Source of the DNA: Isoetes taiwanensis
Lineage: Eukaryota > Streptophyta > Lycopodiopsida > Isoetales > Isoetaceae
Direction: 5' to 3'
Length of the DNA: 64,000 nucleotides
NCBI GenBank assembly: GCA_021234155.1
Contig: JAJEKV010000015.1
Span: 12,710,304-12,774,303, forward strand
Shown: positions 1-11,643 of the stretch, piece after piece
How the letters are laid out: every line of letters starts with the position of its first letter
Position numbering within the stretch: the stretch's first letter is position 1
Program-made: the position numbers and the translations under genes
The notes under the pieces: model-generated
The model's database searches: none
What the model was told of the DNA's origin: nothing
The model's input: only the letters and a program-made list of their open reading frames with translations

Positions 1-507
1 TTACCCATGCTCGATAAGATCGCGGTGGCGAAAGTCGTGACCATTTCTTATTTTTCGTTCATATTTTTTTTTAGTGGTTTATGATCACGCGGTGCTTTAC
101 GCTCACCCGGGATCGCGGCGGCGCTATTCCACGACCTCTTGTTTGGAGGATGGCTGATGTAATTCCGCTGTATCTGCTGGGGAAAAAGGTGGCAAAAGGA
201 AGAGTCCACAATTTCGAGCGCCATCACAATTCGACTGTCCCGGAGGGTATGGTTGTCGTTTCAATTGTGAATGTTCGATGGATGGGCATTCGCTACCAAT
301 TCCCGAATTGGAAATAGAAAAAATGGGTGAAGGCGTGGGGGACTTTTGTGTTGTGGTACAAGAAGGACATTGTTGCTCCACTAGATAGACATGAGGAAGC
401 TTGCACCCCACCGGTCGGATAAAAGGATAGACCGGCGGACGTAGGGAATGAGGGGTTAGCCACTAATGAGGCGAATCATGTGCAAGGGCTTTCTAGAGAT
501 GAGTTAG

Positions 508-1690
508 TTGAGAAGGCGTGCACACTCATGCATGAATCTTTGCTACATGGCTTATGCCTATGGTGTTATCGTTTTTTGCGATCCAAACCATCTTTGTGTC
601 CGGCGTGAAGTTAGGGGAAGGCTCGATAGCTGCTACTATCATGAACATTTTTCCAATGCCCGAAAAGATCTCTATCTTGTTTGCCGGGCTGTGCGCGTAA
701 ATGCCCCAACCGCATGACCTTGTGAGATGGCCCATAGCCCTCGTGCTCGTTGATAACATTCCGGTTTCTACTCTTGTGGTTGCGGTGAAGGAGAAGGATG
801 TGGAGAATGAACCTTACTCCATTAGACCCGAAATTGGCATCACCAAAAAGAGACCTTCAAAGATGGTCAATCGGAGACCCGAACACGCCCAAAGACGGAC
901 TAAATGTGAAAGAAAAACTAGTCTTTGAGGCTATTCTAGACTTCACGCCATCAACATCTTTGCATGAAACGATGATGTGCAAATTTTACATCCCGGAGAT
1001 AGCTTGCATGAGAACCTTTTCTTTCGAACATGAAGTCCTCGGGCGCACAACTTTTGCATATAACATGCTAGATCTTTGCTCTTCGAAAATGGTGTAGTCC
1101 ATAAACCGATGTTGAATAACAAACGGTGTCGCGTGAAAGCATGGCATAAAAGCCTATGGCATTCCCATTTCCACTTTTACAAGTGGAAGAAGCTCTTCAA
1201 TGACGGCCCGCGTAATTGCCGAAAGCGGAAATCTTGGGTCTAAGAAGCCAAGGTCTCATACTTTGGGGTAAGGTCATGCTATCCATGTTCATAGATGAAA
1301 ACGCAGAGCGATGCCACACCGCTTTCGAAAATTACGGCGAGGGTAATGTATAAAAATGTTAAGAGGCTACCTTCGGTCTTGACTAAGAAGGATATACACC
1401 AAGAAGTAGATATTTCCGTTCTGAGAGATGACAAAAGTACATATTTCTCCTTCGTCATTTAAATGCGCTTGGAAAGAGAATCATTCGTGAGGTAGCAATA
1501 GCTAAGAGGATAGCATTTTCCAAGTGTAACACCTGTATTGTCATAAAGGAAAAGCTTGCTAAGACCCGTGAGATCCAAACGAAAGAAGGGTACTTGCAAT
1601 AGAGAAAAATCACATATGACGGCCCAGATTTCATGCGGGAGCCTTTATCGGTCCTGGAGAGCTTTGTCGCATAGATCTCCCCGAAAGCAC
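508..1690 (+). other. unrecognised, possibly decayed coding DNA
   Basis: Several short open stretches lie on the plus strand, the longest at 798-1097 (99 codons). No domain is recognised. The stretch runs directly into the DUF7869-like remnant that follows and could be its decayed N-terminal half, because proteins of that type have a long N-terminal region, but I see no motif that proves it. The first 500 bases likewise hold only short open stretches that I cannot assign. Confidence 0.25.
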
Positions 1691-2571
1691 GCTTTTAACC
1701 ATTATACATGATAAGATGGATCGGGGAATAAGACCATGGTCCCTCGTCTAGAGAAGCTAGCAAAGTCTCAGTATGGAGGGTGAACGACCAAGGGTCGGTG
1801 TTACAGTGTGCTCTCATGCACGGCCATGGTATAGGTGCCTTGGGCCACTTCTCCAGCGGACCTCCGGCCGATGATTCTAATTTTCATGTGGGATCCTTGA
1901 ATCATACCTTGAAGACACCGGAGAATAAATCTGAGGATAATTGGGGCCATTTGAGAGATCTTTGATCGTCCCGAAGCGGTGTGGGGTCGCGGCAATTTTA
2001 AACACGATAACCTTAGGACAAAAATGATGAATGGCGATGAAAATGATTTTATGCCTCCTATCAAAGGCCCCATGGTAGCAAACAAGTTGCCTAGGAGGCT
2101 TTACTTGCAGCTAGATAATTGCTCGGTCGAATAAGAATAGATATCTTTTCTCTTACTTGTCATACTTGGTTTGGTTAGGTGTATTTGATCAAGTCACAGG
2201 TTGGGATTCATGATGGTTGGACACACCCACGATGACATAGATGCCCTATTTGGAAACTACTCTACTCTAATGAGAAGATCGGATGCATTGACTATTCCGG
2301 AGCTTATGCAACTCTTGGTGCAAAGTAGTTCAAAGGCTCCTTCACCTTACCTTGTGACAGGTTTCTGATTGGAAGGAATTCGTGAAAGGATTTATCCCGA
2401 TAAGAAGGACCGTTTATGTGGTCACTTGGAACCTCTACTCTTCAAGTTTTGCATGAAGGATGGATGGCCACTAATGTTCTACAAGATGAGGCGGGGGCAT
2501 AGGGAGTGGCTCCAAAAGGGAATCGAATGTGGAAGGAGGATGCCCAAGGTTTACCTATGATTCCAGAGGGT
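1691..2571 (+). pseudogene. decayed DUF7869-type protein gene
   Basis: Seen in three-frame reading: an acidic block HDKMD (codons at 1707-1721), then YLQLDNC (Asp codon 2114-2116), then MMVGHTHDDIDALFG (HTH codons from 2222), then FDWKEFVKG and a GH(S/L)EPLLFKF..MFYK-like stretch in the 63-codon frame 2369-2560. This order matches what I remember of DUF7869 proteins, which occur in mosses, lycophytes and animals and have an Asp/Asp/HTHxDID layout. That layout resembles RNase H-fold (DDE-type) transposases, but a transposase role is inference. Several stop codons (for example after QLDNCSVE and after LVTGF) and frame changes show that the gene is dead. No terminal repeats were found around it. 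Function in the host is unknown. Confidence 0.6.
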
Positions 2572-3419
2572 CACCTAAGGTCCCGCAGACCATATGGGAG
2601 CTTGAAAGATATAGGTGCATTAAGAGCTTCTATTGCCAAGTACATGATGCACTTGGGCAGCTATTTCTAGAGTCGGCGATAAGTCATGGTCCAACACATA
2701 TATGAATGAAGTTATTGACTCTTGGTCCACCTTTGTCATGAAAGTGCTTGGTGACGCAGCCCGAGAGAGCTGTCATTCAGATTTCTGGCCCAAAGACTGG
2801 GCAAAGTGCATTGGAAGAACCCGAAAGAGTGTTTGTGGATGAGCACATTGAAGCATCTCATTACGTAGGGCCTTTCGGGTAGACCCAAGAACCCAGTTGA
2901 AATATTCGACCCCTACCAAGATGTCAAGAAGGGAATGCTCTTGCTAATCGCACCACATGATAACCGCCTCGACATGGATGGCTTTTTGCCAAGAGGACCC
3001 AAGAGAGGACCCTAATCTCCCACATTATGAAGAGGTGTTTGTCTCTTGGGTTGAACTCAAGGCGAAAAGGGAACCTCATATGCAATGCAAGATAGGGATT
3101 GTTGGAGCAAGAATTGGAGACCCAATCCTAATGACCCGCCACGCTACCAACCTTTGAAAACAATAGACTATGGTTGGGCCGTAGAGAGACCGTGCCATTG
3201 TCAATGGTGATCCCCAGTGTTCGGGCTCAGTTGCAAGAATTAGTGGCTAAAGAAGCTAAGGACGATGATGAGAACTCTTGAGGTATGCAATGCTCTTTTA
3301 CATAATTACTATATCATTCATAACATGAAAGTTACAATAGACTAGTTATTATTTGTTACGCTCTGCGTTTTCCATCTCAACACAAGAGCTCTTACACTAT
3401 ACAATGCTAAACAGGTGAT
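2572..3419 (+). other. tail of the pseudogene and spacer, no clear gene
   Basis: Short open stretches (for example 2957-3157) continue in the same orientation as the DUF7869-like remnant and may be its C-terminal part. No motif could be assigned. From about 3290 the sequence becomes AT-rich. Confidence 0.3.
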
Positions 3420-3662
3420 TCATTCATCTTCAGGATCTGTAGTAGTGATCCCTGATATCTCATAGCTCATTCGCTCAGGAAGCCAAATCAGATGGATCAT
3501 TACACGAATTGACGCAGGGCAACGAATCTCAGCGCCCAAAGCTTTTCTTCGCAGGTAGGGATCAAGAAGAAGATGCCTGTCTAGGCAACCAACAAGATCA
3601 GAGTGGCTCATTGAGCACTTGATCGCCTCGATGTGGTGAATTGATGAAGGCAAATAATCCAT
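3420..3662 (-). CDS. small uncharacterised protein, copy 1
   Basis: An 80-codon frame on the minus strand starting at 3662. I do not recognise the family. It contains HIEAIKCSMSHSDLVGC and LDPYLRRKA, which align with the second copy at 4123-4290 (HIRSFKCYLSYNDLGEC and LDPWLLSKA). Spacing is kept while many residues differ, so at least the first 45 residues have evolved as protein. No signal peptide or membrane span is evident. A TATA-like TATAAAA sits on the minus strand about 37-43 bases upstream of the ATG, implying a very short leader. The C-terminal part (after ALGAEIRCP) has no match in copy 2. It could be an exon of a longer gene. Confidence 0.5.
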   Translation of the reverse strand: MDYLPSSIHHIEAIKCSMSHSDLVGCLDRHLLLDPYLRRKALGAEIRCPASIRVMIHLIWLPERMSYEISGITTTDPEDE

Positions 3663-3698
3663 GTGAGAGGAATGAACTTTAGCCCCGAAGTGAGAAGC

Positions 3699-3705
3699 TT
3701 TTATA
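3699..3705 (-). promoter_or_regulatory. TATA box of small gene copy 1
   Basis: TATAAAA on the minus strand, embedded in CACTATAAAAG. The same motif occurs at the same distance from the ATG of copy 2, and the flanking 130-150 bases are also conserved between the copies, so the promoter was duplicated with the gene. Confidence 0.5.
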
Positions 3706-4122
3706 GTGAGGTAGAATTATTGAGGTGAATTATTGGGGTAGACTTCGGCGCCATTATTGCTCGTGTATAAGACCGCTTGTATAAATACAAGTATAATACA
3801 TCTTTAGTATGGATATATGTATGCGTACTAATATGCGTATGTTTCAAAACATGTTTGCTTGATGAATTTAGCTATGATTGAATTCAATGACGACTTTCGC
3901 GAATAAGTGGAGGTGGGATAGCACATCGTTACAATATACTCGCTTAAGGTGCATTGGATATTATATCCTTAATCGTAATGCTATTACATCCTTACTTAGT
4001 TATTAGGTACCCATGTCATTATTACATTATTAGCGGTGCGATTCACTCGTCATCAACATCAAAGCTCGTGGATGCCATTCAAATCATAGATCTCCGATCG
4101 GGGAAGCCGGTAAATATGGACT

Positions 4123-4290
4123 TTAACGCTGAAAGTGAGCTTCCTGCAAAGCACTAGCGAGTCCATCAGCTTTAGATAAGAGCCATGGATCAAGCTTAAC
4201 GCTATTTCTAGCGCATTCGCCCAGATCGTTGTAGCTCAAGTAACACTTGAAAGAGCGGATGTGCTCTGGACGAGGCATCGAGGAAGCCAT
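4123..4290 (-). CDS. small uncharacterised protein, copy 2
   Basis: A 55-codon frame on the minus strand. The ATG at 4290 lies in the context CCATGGCTTCC, a strong plant start. It shares the pattern HI-x-x-x-KC-x-x-S-x-x-DL-x-x-C ... LDP-(W/Y)-L-x-x-KA with the 80-codon gene at 3420-3662. The frame ends 25 residues earlier than copy 1, and the next in-frame codons after the stop do not restore the similarity, so this copy may be truncated or spliced. Upstream DNA (4300-4460) is about as similar to 3670-3840 as the coding parts are. Family and role are unknown. Confidence 0.5.
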   Translation of the reverse strand: MASSMPRPEHIRSFKCYLSYNDLGECARNSVKLDPWLLSKADGLASALQEAHFQR

Positions 4291-4326
4291 GGAAGATGAA
4301 TGGCCTCTACCCCCTCGTGAAGCCGT

Positions 4327-4333
4327 TTTTATA
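4327..4333 (-). promoter_or_regulatory. TATA box of small gene copy 2
   Basis: TATAAAA on the minus strand in CACTATAAAAA, about 37 bases upstream of the ATG at 4290. It matches the TATA box of copy 1 in sequence and spacing. Confidence 0.5.
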
Positions 4334-4469
4334 GTGAAGTAAAATTATTGAAGTGAATTATTGGCGTACGATGTAGGGCCATTATTGAGCTTATACGAGT
4401 GTCATGTACACGTACAAGTATAACACAAAATTTGTATGTATATGTGTATGTTAATTACCTCATGTTTGT

Positions 4470-5576
4470 TGGGGTCGAGTACTAGGTGAAAGTATTCGTG
4501 CTTGAGCAAATAAGGTGTGCTCAAAATTCTCAAAATTGCGTTATTTTATCCAATTAATGAAATCATGCTTCAAATCCAGTGTACCAAATAGAAGATAGCC
4601 CTCTCCCAGCACTGATGCACTCTTCAGCATCGAAATAAAAACTATCACTGAGGTACTCGGCACAATAAAACCTAGTCTCAGCTGTGAAATAAATGAAATC
4701 TATAGGCCAACCCATCCTTTGCAAGGTGGAGAAATACTGTCACCTTCCCAACTATGATCATATATGTGATAATGCTACTAATATCCGCAAAAAAAGACAA
4801 GGACAGAATCATCCATAAATACATCAGTCCTGTCCATGCTAAACAAAGCAGCAAACACTTGTGAAGACAAGGAATAGATGGATTAAGGTCCTACATGCTG
4901 ATTTGGGTTATCCACCAGCCCGTTGTCACAATGAAATGGAGCCATGCATCAGCTGCCCACTGGACATTCTTTGCACAAGGTAATGCTAAGCATTCCACTT
5001 GAATAAGAAACATGGTACGGAGATGCAAAAGGACCTCCTGGAGAATTGGATAGCATATGAAAGTTCATCTTGAATACATCCAAAGCCCCATAACACAACT
5101 GAAATCATCCAGCATCAAGATCCTCCGCCACTGTTAGAAAATGCTGAAGATCTACCTATTGTCTCAGTTCTTCCAAGACCAAGATAAGAAGATGCGTAAT
5201 GAAAGACATCATACCAGCCTCCACAGCTTACAAATTTTATGCCAAATATTTATTAGAATATGACAATTCACTGCAGGTTCATGACAGAATTCCAAAGTAG
5301 ATTCTTTAGTAAAACATTAAGCATAGAAAACACTAAGCTTGATATTGGCAGAACAAAAATTGTTAAATAATAAACCTGGAAATACTAAGCTTGATATTGG
5401 CAGAACAAAAATTGATAAGGAAACCAGCTCTGAGCAATCCAACCATAGTTGTAACCTACTTCCAGAAACTTGCCTTTTATTCAGCACAAACCACCAACAA
5501 AGCAGACCAAGTGGACTAACCGAAATCCCTACTGCAGGGTTAGATTAAGCTTAACCAATCAGCAAACACTCAAGCC
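4470..5576. other. no gene seen; one 31-base direct repeat
   Basis: Moderately AT-rich sequence with no frame I can assign. A 31-base direct repeat beginning ACTAAGCTTGATATTGGCAG occurs at 5332-5362 and 5384-5414. The stretch lies downstream of the minus-strand coiled-coil ORF and may hold its 3' untranslated region. Confidence 0.4.
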
Positions 5577-6110
5577 TTAAGACAGAGTAACCACAGATCC
5601 ATCAAGTCCAATTTTTGGGCCATTTTCCAAAAGGGTAAAATCCCCCATTTCAAAGAACTCCGCAACATTTGGCCCCTCCCTATCCCTGATGCAAATTATA
5701 TCTTTCCTGTTACAAATCAAAGCTTTACCTCTATCAATGATGCCTCTGGCTGTTGCGTCCAGGGATTTGAGCGACTGCAAGTGACTCTCCAGATCAAGGA
5801 AACAATCCTCCAACTGATTGAAAACATCATACTGCTTCATATTTTCATAATATCTTAAGAGAGGGGCTCTCGCCCTCCCGTTTCTTTGCTGGATCTCTCC
5901 CTGCAGAGCCGCAACCTTGGACTCCAGGGTTGCAAACATCTCTGCCTTTGAGCTACTCAGATCCTCTAACTTCGCCTGCAATCTGCTCTCCAGACTAACC
6001 AATTTCGCTTCCAATCTGCCTTCCACGGCTTTAAGCCATGCCGGAACATGCTCATAAGCACCAGAGGCCTGTCTCTTCCTGAGCTTTATCGCACCCATTT
6101 TAGGAGCCAT
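5577..6110 (-). CDS. small coiled-coil protein, function unknown
   Basis: The frame is open from 6293, but I choose the ATG at 6110 (177 codons) because it has the plant-type context GCTATGGCTCC and the residues before it look like translated leader. Residues about 25-85 form a heptad-like coiled coil (LKAVEGRLEAKLVSLESRL, then LEDLSSSKAEMFATLESKVAALQGEI). A second helical segment follows (YYENMKQYDVFNQLEDCFLDLESHLQSLKSL), and the C-terminus contains GPNVAEFFEMGDFTLLENG. No signal peptide or membrane span is seen. I recognise no family; short coiled-coil ORFs of this kind also occur in plant retroelements, but no RT or LTR lies nearby. Confidence 0.45.
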   Translation of the reverse strand: MAPKMGAIKLRKRQASGAYEHVPAWLKAVEGRLEAKLVSLESRLQAKLEDLSSSKAEMFATLESKVAALQGEIQQRNGRARAPLLRYYENMKQYDVFNQLEDCFLDLESHLQSLKSLDATARGIIDRGKALICNRKDIICIRDREGPNVAEFFEMGDFTLLENGPKIGLDGSVVTLS

Positions 6111-6293
6111 AGCAGCAACGTGGATGTCCCGAAGCGAAAACCAAAACTGAAAGCCAAGAGCCCGACACCAAACCTTGAAGCCAGACGACCTAGCAGCAAA
6201 CAGCCAGCAGAACCGCCTAAAGCGGTAACAACTTGCAGATGAGCGGTGGTCGAAGGAGACAACACGAAAGGGGTACGTACCCAAATTGGGCAC

Positions 6294-9246
6294 CCAAACA
6301 GAATACCGGAGGCAACTGCCAGACAGCGGCCTGACCGAAGGAAAAGATGAAGGAGATGCAAAGAGGCTGATGAAGAAGGAAATGGACGTGCAAGAAACTA
6401 AATAGGCTGGGAAACTGCTAACCTAACTAACTCCTAACTACATCGTAGTTCAAGAATTATGTTTTCCTTCTATTCGGTGAAACGAAGGAAAACATTATTC
6501 ATCAACATGCTCTGCACCCAACTCCTAGGTAAGAAAGCCATGTTCCATCATCATTGTGCATGCAAGTCATGTTCGCCATCACGAAGTCTTATTCGCAATG
6601 GAAGCCCATGTGACCCAAAATTAAAAAAAAAGAGAGAGAGACGCATTTGCATTGCAATAACAAATCCCAAAATATTAAAAACCCTCCTTATGTTAAAATG
6701 TAGGCAAAGTGATCTTTTGCAAACCTTATGGGAACACAATGCTGCAATGGCCATTTGATATTAAAAATATGTATTAGGCACATATATCTGCTTCATCACC
6801 CATTTTTTAGCAAGAGAAGATCGTTGTCTCATAAAGTTTGCTTTCATGCTTGTGTTTTTGGCACCTCGGGTTTCTTTTCATGATCAATGTTTATCCTACA
6901 TGTGGAAATTCTTTGTCGATACAACGTTACAGTTCAACAAGCTTAATGATTTGTCTTTCATTACCCCTCAATCTAGTCTTAATATAATAGGGATTGAAAT
7001 ATACACCCCATAGACCCCAATCTTACAAAACACCTAGAACAATTCCTTTTCCTTATCTAATGCAATCACCAATGTGAATGAGTTTCCATGATGAACACAT
7101 TTATATTGAAGTACATTTTCAATCCATGCGAGATAATAACATCTAATATGATTTTCAACACAAACTCAGTCAATTAGCAACTAACATAGTATAATTTACA
7201 TCTAGCTTTCTAATGGCAAAAACATCATCCAAGCTCTACAATTGCCTAAGCCCCCTCTACACCCCCAAAAAAAAAAAAAAAAAAAAAAGGATTTAAAAAA
7301 AAAACATTCTAACTCTACTAAAAATTGAATACGTAATCATGAGGAAGCATTACAAACATTTTCTTCAATAGCTTATCGAAATTTGGGTACCAATTTGTTA
7401 GAAATGCTTGCCATTAGAGGATTGATTGCTAAGCTGCTAGCATGGCAAGAGTTAGTCTCAGTGCCTAGCAAACCCCAAACAAAGTACAGACCTTTCACAA
7501 TCTAGTAATATGCCTATGCTCCAAATAAAAAAGCAAGAAAAAACTCATGATCCAAATAATATGACGTAGTCATTGTATATGCTTCAAATCAAAGGGTAAA
7601 AGATATCCCGTATCTCAAGTAATACACTTTCAAGGGTGAAAAACATCTTCTTTTCTAAACAGTATTACCTCATGGGGCAAAACAAATAAATTCCCCCATT
7701 GCTGCTATAATAATAAAATAAATTATTTTACTAGAAATCTAATATGGTGAAAGAAATACCATGGTTTGTTGTTTCTTGTTTATTAATGAGGGTCCTCGTG
7801 TTTCACAATGAAAGCAACTTTTTTCCATCCTCTTAATGCCCAATTTGCATGTCTCACTCAAGATGTAAGAAAGAATGGAAAAGGAAGAGGGACTACTAGT
7901 TTTATTTCCAAAACGATTTTATTGCTGTTATTGCAGTTGGTGCGAATGTAGGCATAAAGCTTTAAAAATTAGGTAAAAGATGTGGAGAGTGAAGGTATTG
8001 TCGGTAGGCTCAACAAAATTCTTTAAGGCTCAGCTTGGATTCTCGCTAGTATAGTATATTTCCTTTGACATGATACCGCTCATTAAGTATTTGCAATTGT
8101 GACTTATGACCCATTGCGGTTGAAAGCAGTTGAAATACATAGTGCCACATTGTGTACACCACCACCACGACATATCGAGATCTATATCTTCTATCAAACG
8201 ATACTTTAGCCCATACCACTACAATATGTTAGTGTCACAAAAGTTATGATTATACCTACTCTACTAACACAACCTATTGGGACAGATTTAATCATATCTA
8301 AATTTTTGGCAATCAAAACTACATCATATATATACAAACTCAATGCAATGACATACGATATCAATGATGCTTCCGATAAACAATCCAATAAAGATACCAA
8401 AAAAGCATAGGACACAATAGGCATCTATGTTTCAACCCAATATTAGTAACAAATTTATCATTAGAGTGCCAAGGATGTGAAAGCTCCATAAGCACTTTCT
8501 CATGAATAATTTTTACTACACATTGGAATACCATGTACACCTTCAATTCTTCCACTTAAATCCATGGTTACCCCTCTAAACATGCATGACCATCAGTATC
8601 TATATTTTGTTGTTATTAATGCATTTTATGTGTGCTTGTCTTTCTTTTACTTTTCAGGATCGGATTCAAGCATATTTGGAGCTTTTCTTTGGTTAGTTCG
8701 AGTTGTGTGATCTGTGTTTCCCCTCATCTTGGCATGCTGGCCAAATCCCGTGAGTGCAATCAGGAGTGACACCGCTTCCACTCTTGTTGGACTGAAATCC
8801 CTATGGAATACTTTCATCTAGCCCTGGCTTAGGACTGAAAGGTAGTAATGAAGAGCCTTCTCCTCTGAGGTTTTGCTTGATCTGCCCCCGCTCCTCCCCT
8901 GCGATAACCACTAGGGACAAGGTAGTGATGCCTATTGGTGGTTCATTGGCTCTTCTAACGTCTTCGTTGTGCCTCTCGAGTCGCCTTCTTCCTAGTCTAC
9001 TCTCCTCTGGATCAAGCGCATCAGGCATTCTTCGAGAACATTGACAAAAGATTCTTATTAGAGTTTGCATAAAAAACCCAAAAATACGATGTTTTTCTTT
9101 CTAATGAAAAGTTATCGCTAGTTTTCTCACTCTTCTCATCATTGTGTTTCATATGTTTCTGAGGTAGTCGGATGTTGTGCCTATAATGGGCTACCAATTC
9201 ACTGTTATAAACCCAATGTATATTGCTACTGTGGAGAGGGTACATA
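6294..9246. other. AT-rich DNA without recognised genes
   Basis: No convincing coding frame. A 20-plus-base A run lies near 7268-7288. The part from about 8640 to 9246 is less AT-rich, is contiguous with the Ty3/gypsy element that follows and may contain its 5' untranslated DNA, but I could not match it to a 3' LTR. Confidence 0.4.
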
Positions 9247-9999
9247 ATGGACGAGATCCTATACCTCCTGCGCCAACAGCCCAACCTCGATGATTTCATC
9301 GATCGGGAAATGCAACACTTCCCTATCAGCATCAGGGAAGCCCACACCCATATTGGGCAGTCATCATCCGACATCGAAGCCTACAGCAATATTCAACAGA
9401 TGATGACACAACAGGAGCCGTCCTCGGAGGAAGAATTCATCGCCATCCAAGAACGGATGGGTATTCGGGGCAAGACGACGAGCGCGCTCCTACCTAGCGG
9501 TGCCAATAACGGTCAACAGAGGCAGGGTCAACTTGACCTCCTTGAGGTCCATGTTCACAGATTACAGGGACCTGACAGCAGTACCGATGGACGACTACTC
9601 TAGGAGACACATAGCTGGCGTTAGAACCGGAGAAGAGGCAAGAGAGGGAGGACATGACAAGGCCCTCAGGTTCTATCTTTCGCTCCTCATCGACGAAGGA
9701 TAGCAATGATACATCTGCAGTTCAACCCACGGGGAGAAGAAGGGGTGTTCATGCTCATTGCCCTCTCAAAATTTGATAGACATGCTCGGATGCCTCAAAA
9801 CATCGACTATATTGACTTTCCAGTCCCATACAGACGTCAGGGCAGATTAGCCGTCACTGCGGCCTATGCGTCATATCGAAGTGTGGAAGATTTGATAACG
9901 GCATTGCAAGGTAGTACGCCCACGAATATTCTCAGGAACTTGGGACGTACGGTTGGTACAGCCCAAGTGAAGAAGTTCTTGGAAGACCACCCGGCATAA
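9247..9999 (+). pseudogene. decayed ORF of unknown family ahead of gag
   Basis: Three overlapping plus-strand pieces in different frames (9247-9480, about 9500-9703, 9706-9999) read like one protein of roughly 250 residues broken by two frameshifts and stops. It starts MDEILYLLRQQPNLDDFID and ends VKKFLEDHPA. Recognisable stretches include MFTDYRDLTAVPMDDYSRRH and MPQNIDYIDFPVPYRR. I do not recognise the family. It precedes the gag of the Ty3/gypsy element in the same orientation, so it may be an extra ORF of that element or an older insertion. Confidence 0.4.
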
Positions 10000-10314
10000 C
10001 AAAAATTCCAAGAATAGACTAAAATTTTCTCTCTATTAATCATTATAATAATATTATATCTTATGAATATATTTGTTGGTATTATGAATGTCTTTGATAT
10101 ATTTTGTCCCCACAACTATATCATCAAACAATCAATACAACAACAAACAAAAGCTAATCATAAAAGTGCAATCTAATGTGTATGCAGCTAGAGTACCCAA
10201 GAATGTAGAGCAAAATCGACACCCTCAAGAAGAGAAACCCTCGCAAGACAACTTCAACCAAGGAACCTATTCCAAAAGTTTGAGGCACCAACCCCAGAAG
10301 AGGAGATATCCCGG

Positions 10315-11275
10315 ATGAGATCGGATATCCAGGAGATAAGAGCCTTACTGATAGGAAGGGCAGCAATTGCACCAAATCAGAACGTCCGGCTAACCCAAAC
10401 ACCTGCTGACAGAACATACAAGGCAAGGAAGAGAAACCGGAGAAGGAGATCCCCCAACATGGATTCCTCCAACACCGGTTCCGACTCCGACTCAGAATCA
10501 GAAGAGTAGGATAACGATCGGCAGGACCGCCGGGAAGGTCCAAACCGTGATAAAGGCAGGAACGAGGCCGATTATCAAAAGAAAGTCGACTCCGCATTGA
10601 GCATTGTGTGGAAAGCCAGGAATGAAAGATAAGGACAAGGGCAGAGTAGCGACAGCCTACCTCAAGGGAGCGTCCAGAATTTGGTGGAAAGGCTATGCCA
10701 AGGCCCATGGGTTAAGCAAGGATAGCTGCAGATTCAAGACGGTGCAGAAATACATCGAAGAATTTATGAGGCTCAGGCTCTATGTGCCAAAGTTAAGTGA
10801 AAGACATCAGTAGAGGAGTATATTGAGGGCTTGAATGAGAAGATCAGGAAGCTTGTGAGAGCTATGAACCCCAGAACAGTGTCAGAAGCAGAGTCCAAGG
10901 CCATGAGCTTACAAGAAACATGTCCCCAAAGCAGTGGACAAAAGCAGCAATACTATCAGGACAAAGGAAAAGCTACTGGAAGCTATAGTCCAAGAGCAAC
11001 AAGCCCGGCAGTTGCTAGACCTCAGTACAATGCAAACCATAGAAAGCAAGGAAATGCAAATTTTGGAAAGCAGGACAAGAAGCAGGTCAGCTTTAGGGAT
11101 AAGGAACAAGCGGGTTGTTCAAACTGCTACAAAACAGTGAAGCAGTTCTTGCAGTCCATCCTGAAGGAGAAAAGACAAGAATGTATAGAAAAGCAGTTGT
11201 GCTTCACGTGCTTTCAACCGGGACATCGGACACACAACTGTCCTTTTGTGATGAATGCGGCACTAGCAGAGCTAG
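10315..11275 (+). pseudogene. gag of the older Ty3/gypsy element
   Basis: Broken gag of a plus-strand Ty3/gypsy element. Visible are an acidic/basic N-terminal stretch (10315-10509), KGRVATAYLKGASRIWWKG (capsid-like core, from about 10636), YIEEFMRLRLYVPKLSE, a basic linker, and a zinc knuckle CFTCFQPGHRTHNC (CX2CX4HX4C, encoded near 11200-11241). Stops and frameshifts separate the pieces, and part of the capsid between LSKDS and KTVQKYIEEF seems to be missing. The frame runs into the LTR of the nested element at 11276 and resumes at 18241. Confidence 0.75.
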
Positions 11276-11643
11276 TGTTAGAGCCTGAACTCTAACCTTG
11301 CAAGAAGGATGAAAAAAAAAACCCAACAATACAAGCTCAATCTATCAGAACAAGGCAATGCACAACACAAAGAATCATCATCTCCATAGCTAGATCAAGA
11401 AAATAATCCCCCTCAATACACCGTCTCTCTCTCTGTTCTTCTCTCTCTGCTCAGATAATCCAGTAATGATCATGCCCACAATGCATACGTGCAAATATCC
11501 TGCACGCGTGCATGTGCGTATCTCCCTCCATATACAATATACTATCTCCTCTACCACCACAATAGTGGTGAGTGTGGTGAGTGGTGACGAATGTGGTGAG
11601 TGGTGAGTGGTGAAGAGTGTGGTGAGTGGTGACCACCCCAACA
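11276..11643 (-). repeat. 3' LTR of nested element (left)
   Basis: 368 bases, TG...CA. It contains an inverted-repeat end (GTTAGAG ... CTCTAAC), a CT-rich microsatellite near 11423-11451 and a GTGGTGA-rich array at 11565-11633. It matches the right LTR with four substitutions. The inner edge (11645-11654) reads TGGCGACCAC rather than a polypurine tract. Confidence 0.9.

Larger units (their letters stand above)
3670..4465. repeat. imperfect tandem duplication of gene plus promoter
   Basis: Bases 3690-3840 and 4318-4465 are diverged direct copies: TTTTATAGTGA, GAATTATTG, a CCATTATTG block, then TACAAGTATAA, then TATGTATATG-like runs, in the same order. Each copy lies directly upstream of one of the two related minus-strand small genes, so the duplicated unit is about 630 bases and includes promoter and coding region. 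Divergence is high, so the event is old. Confidence 0.55.

Noticed and set aside
10154-10708. 184-codon minus-strand frame
   Set aside because: Shadow of the gag coding strand of the older Ty3/gypsy element; no domain and no start context.
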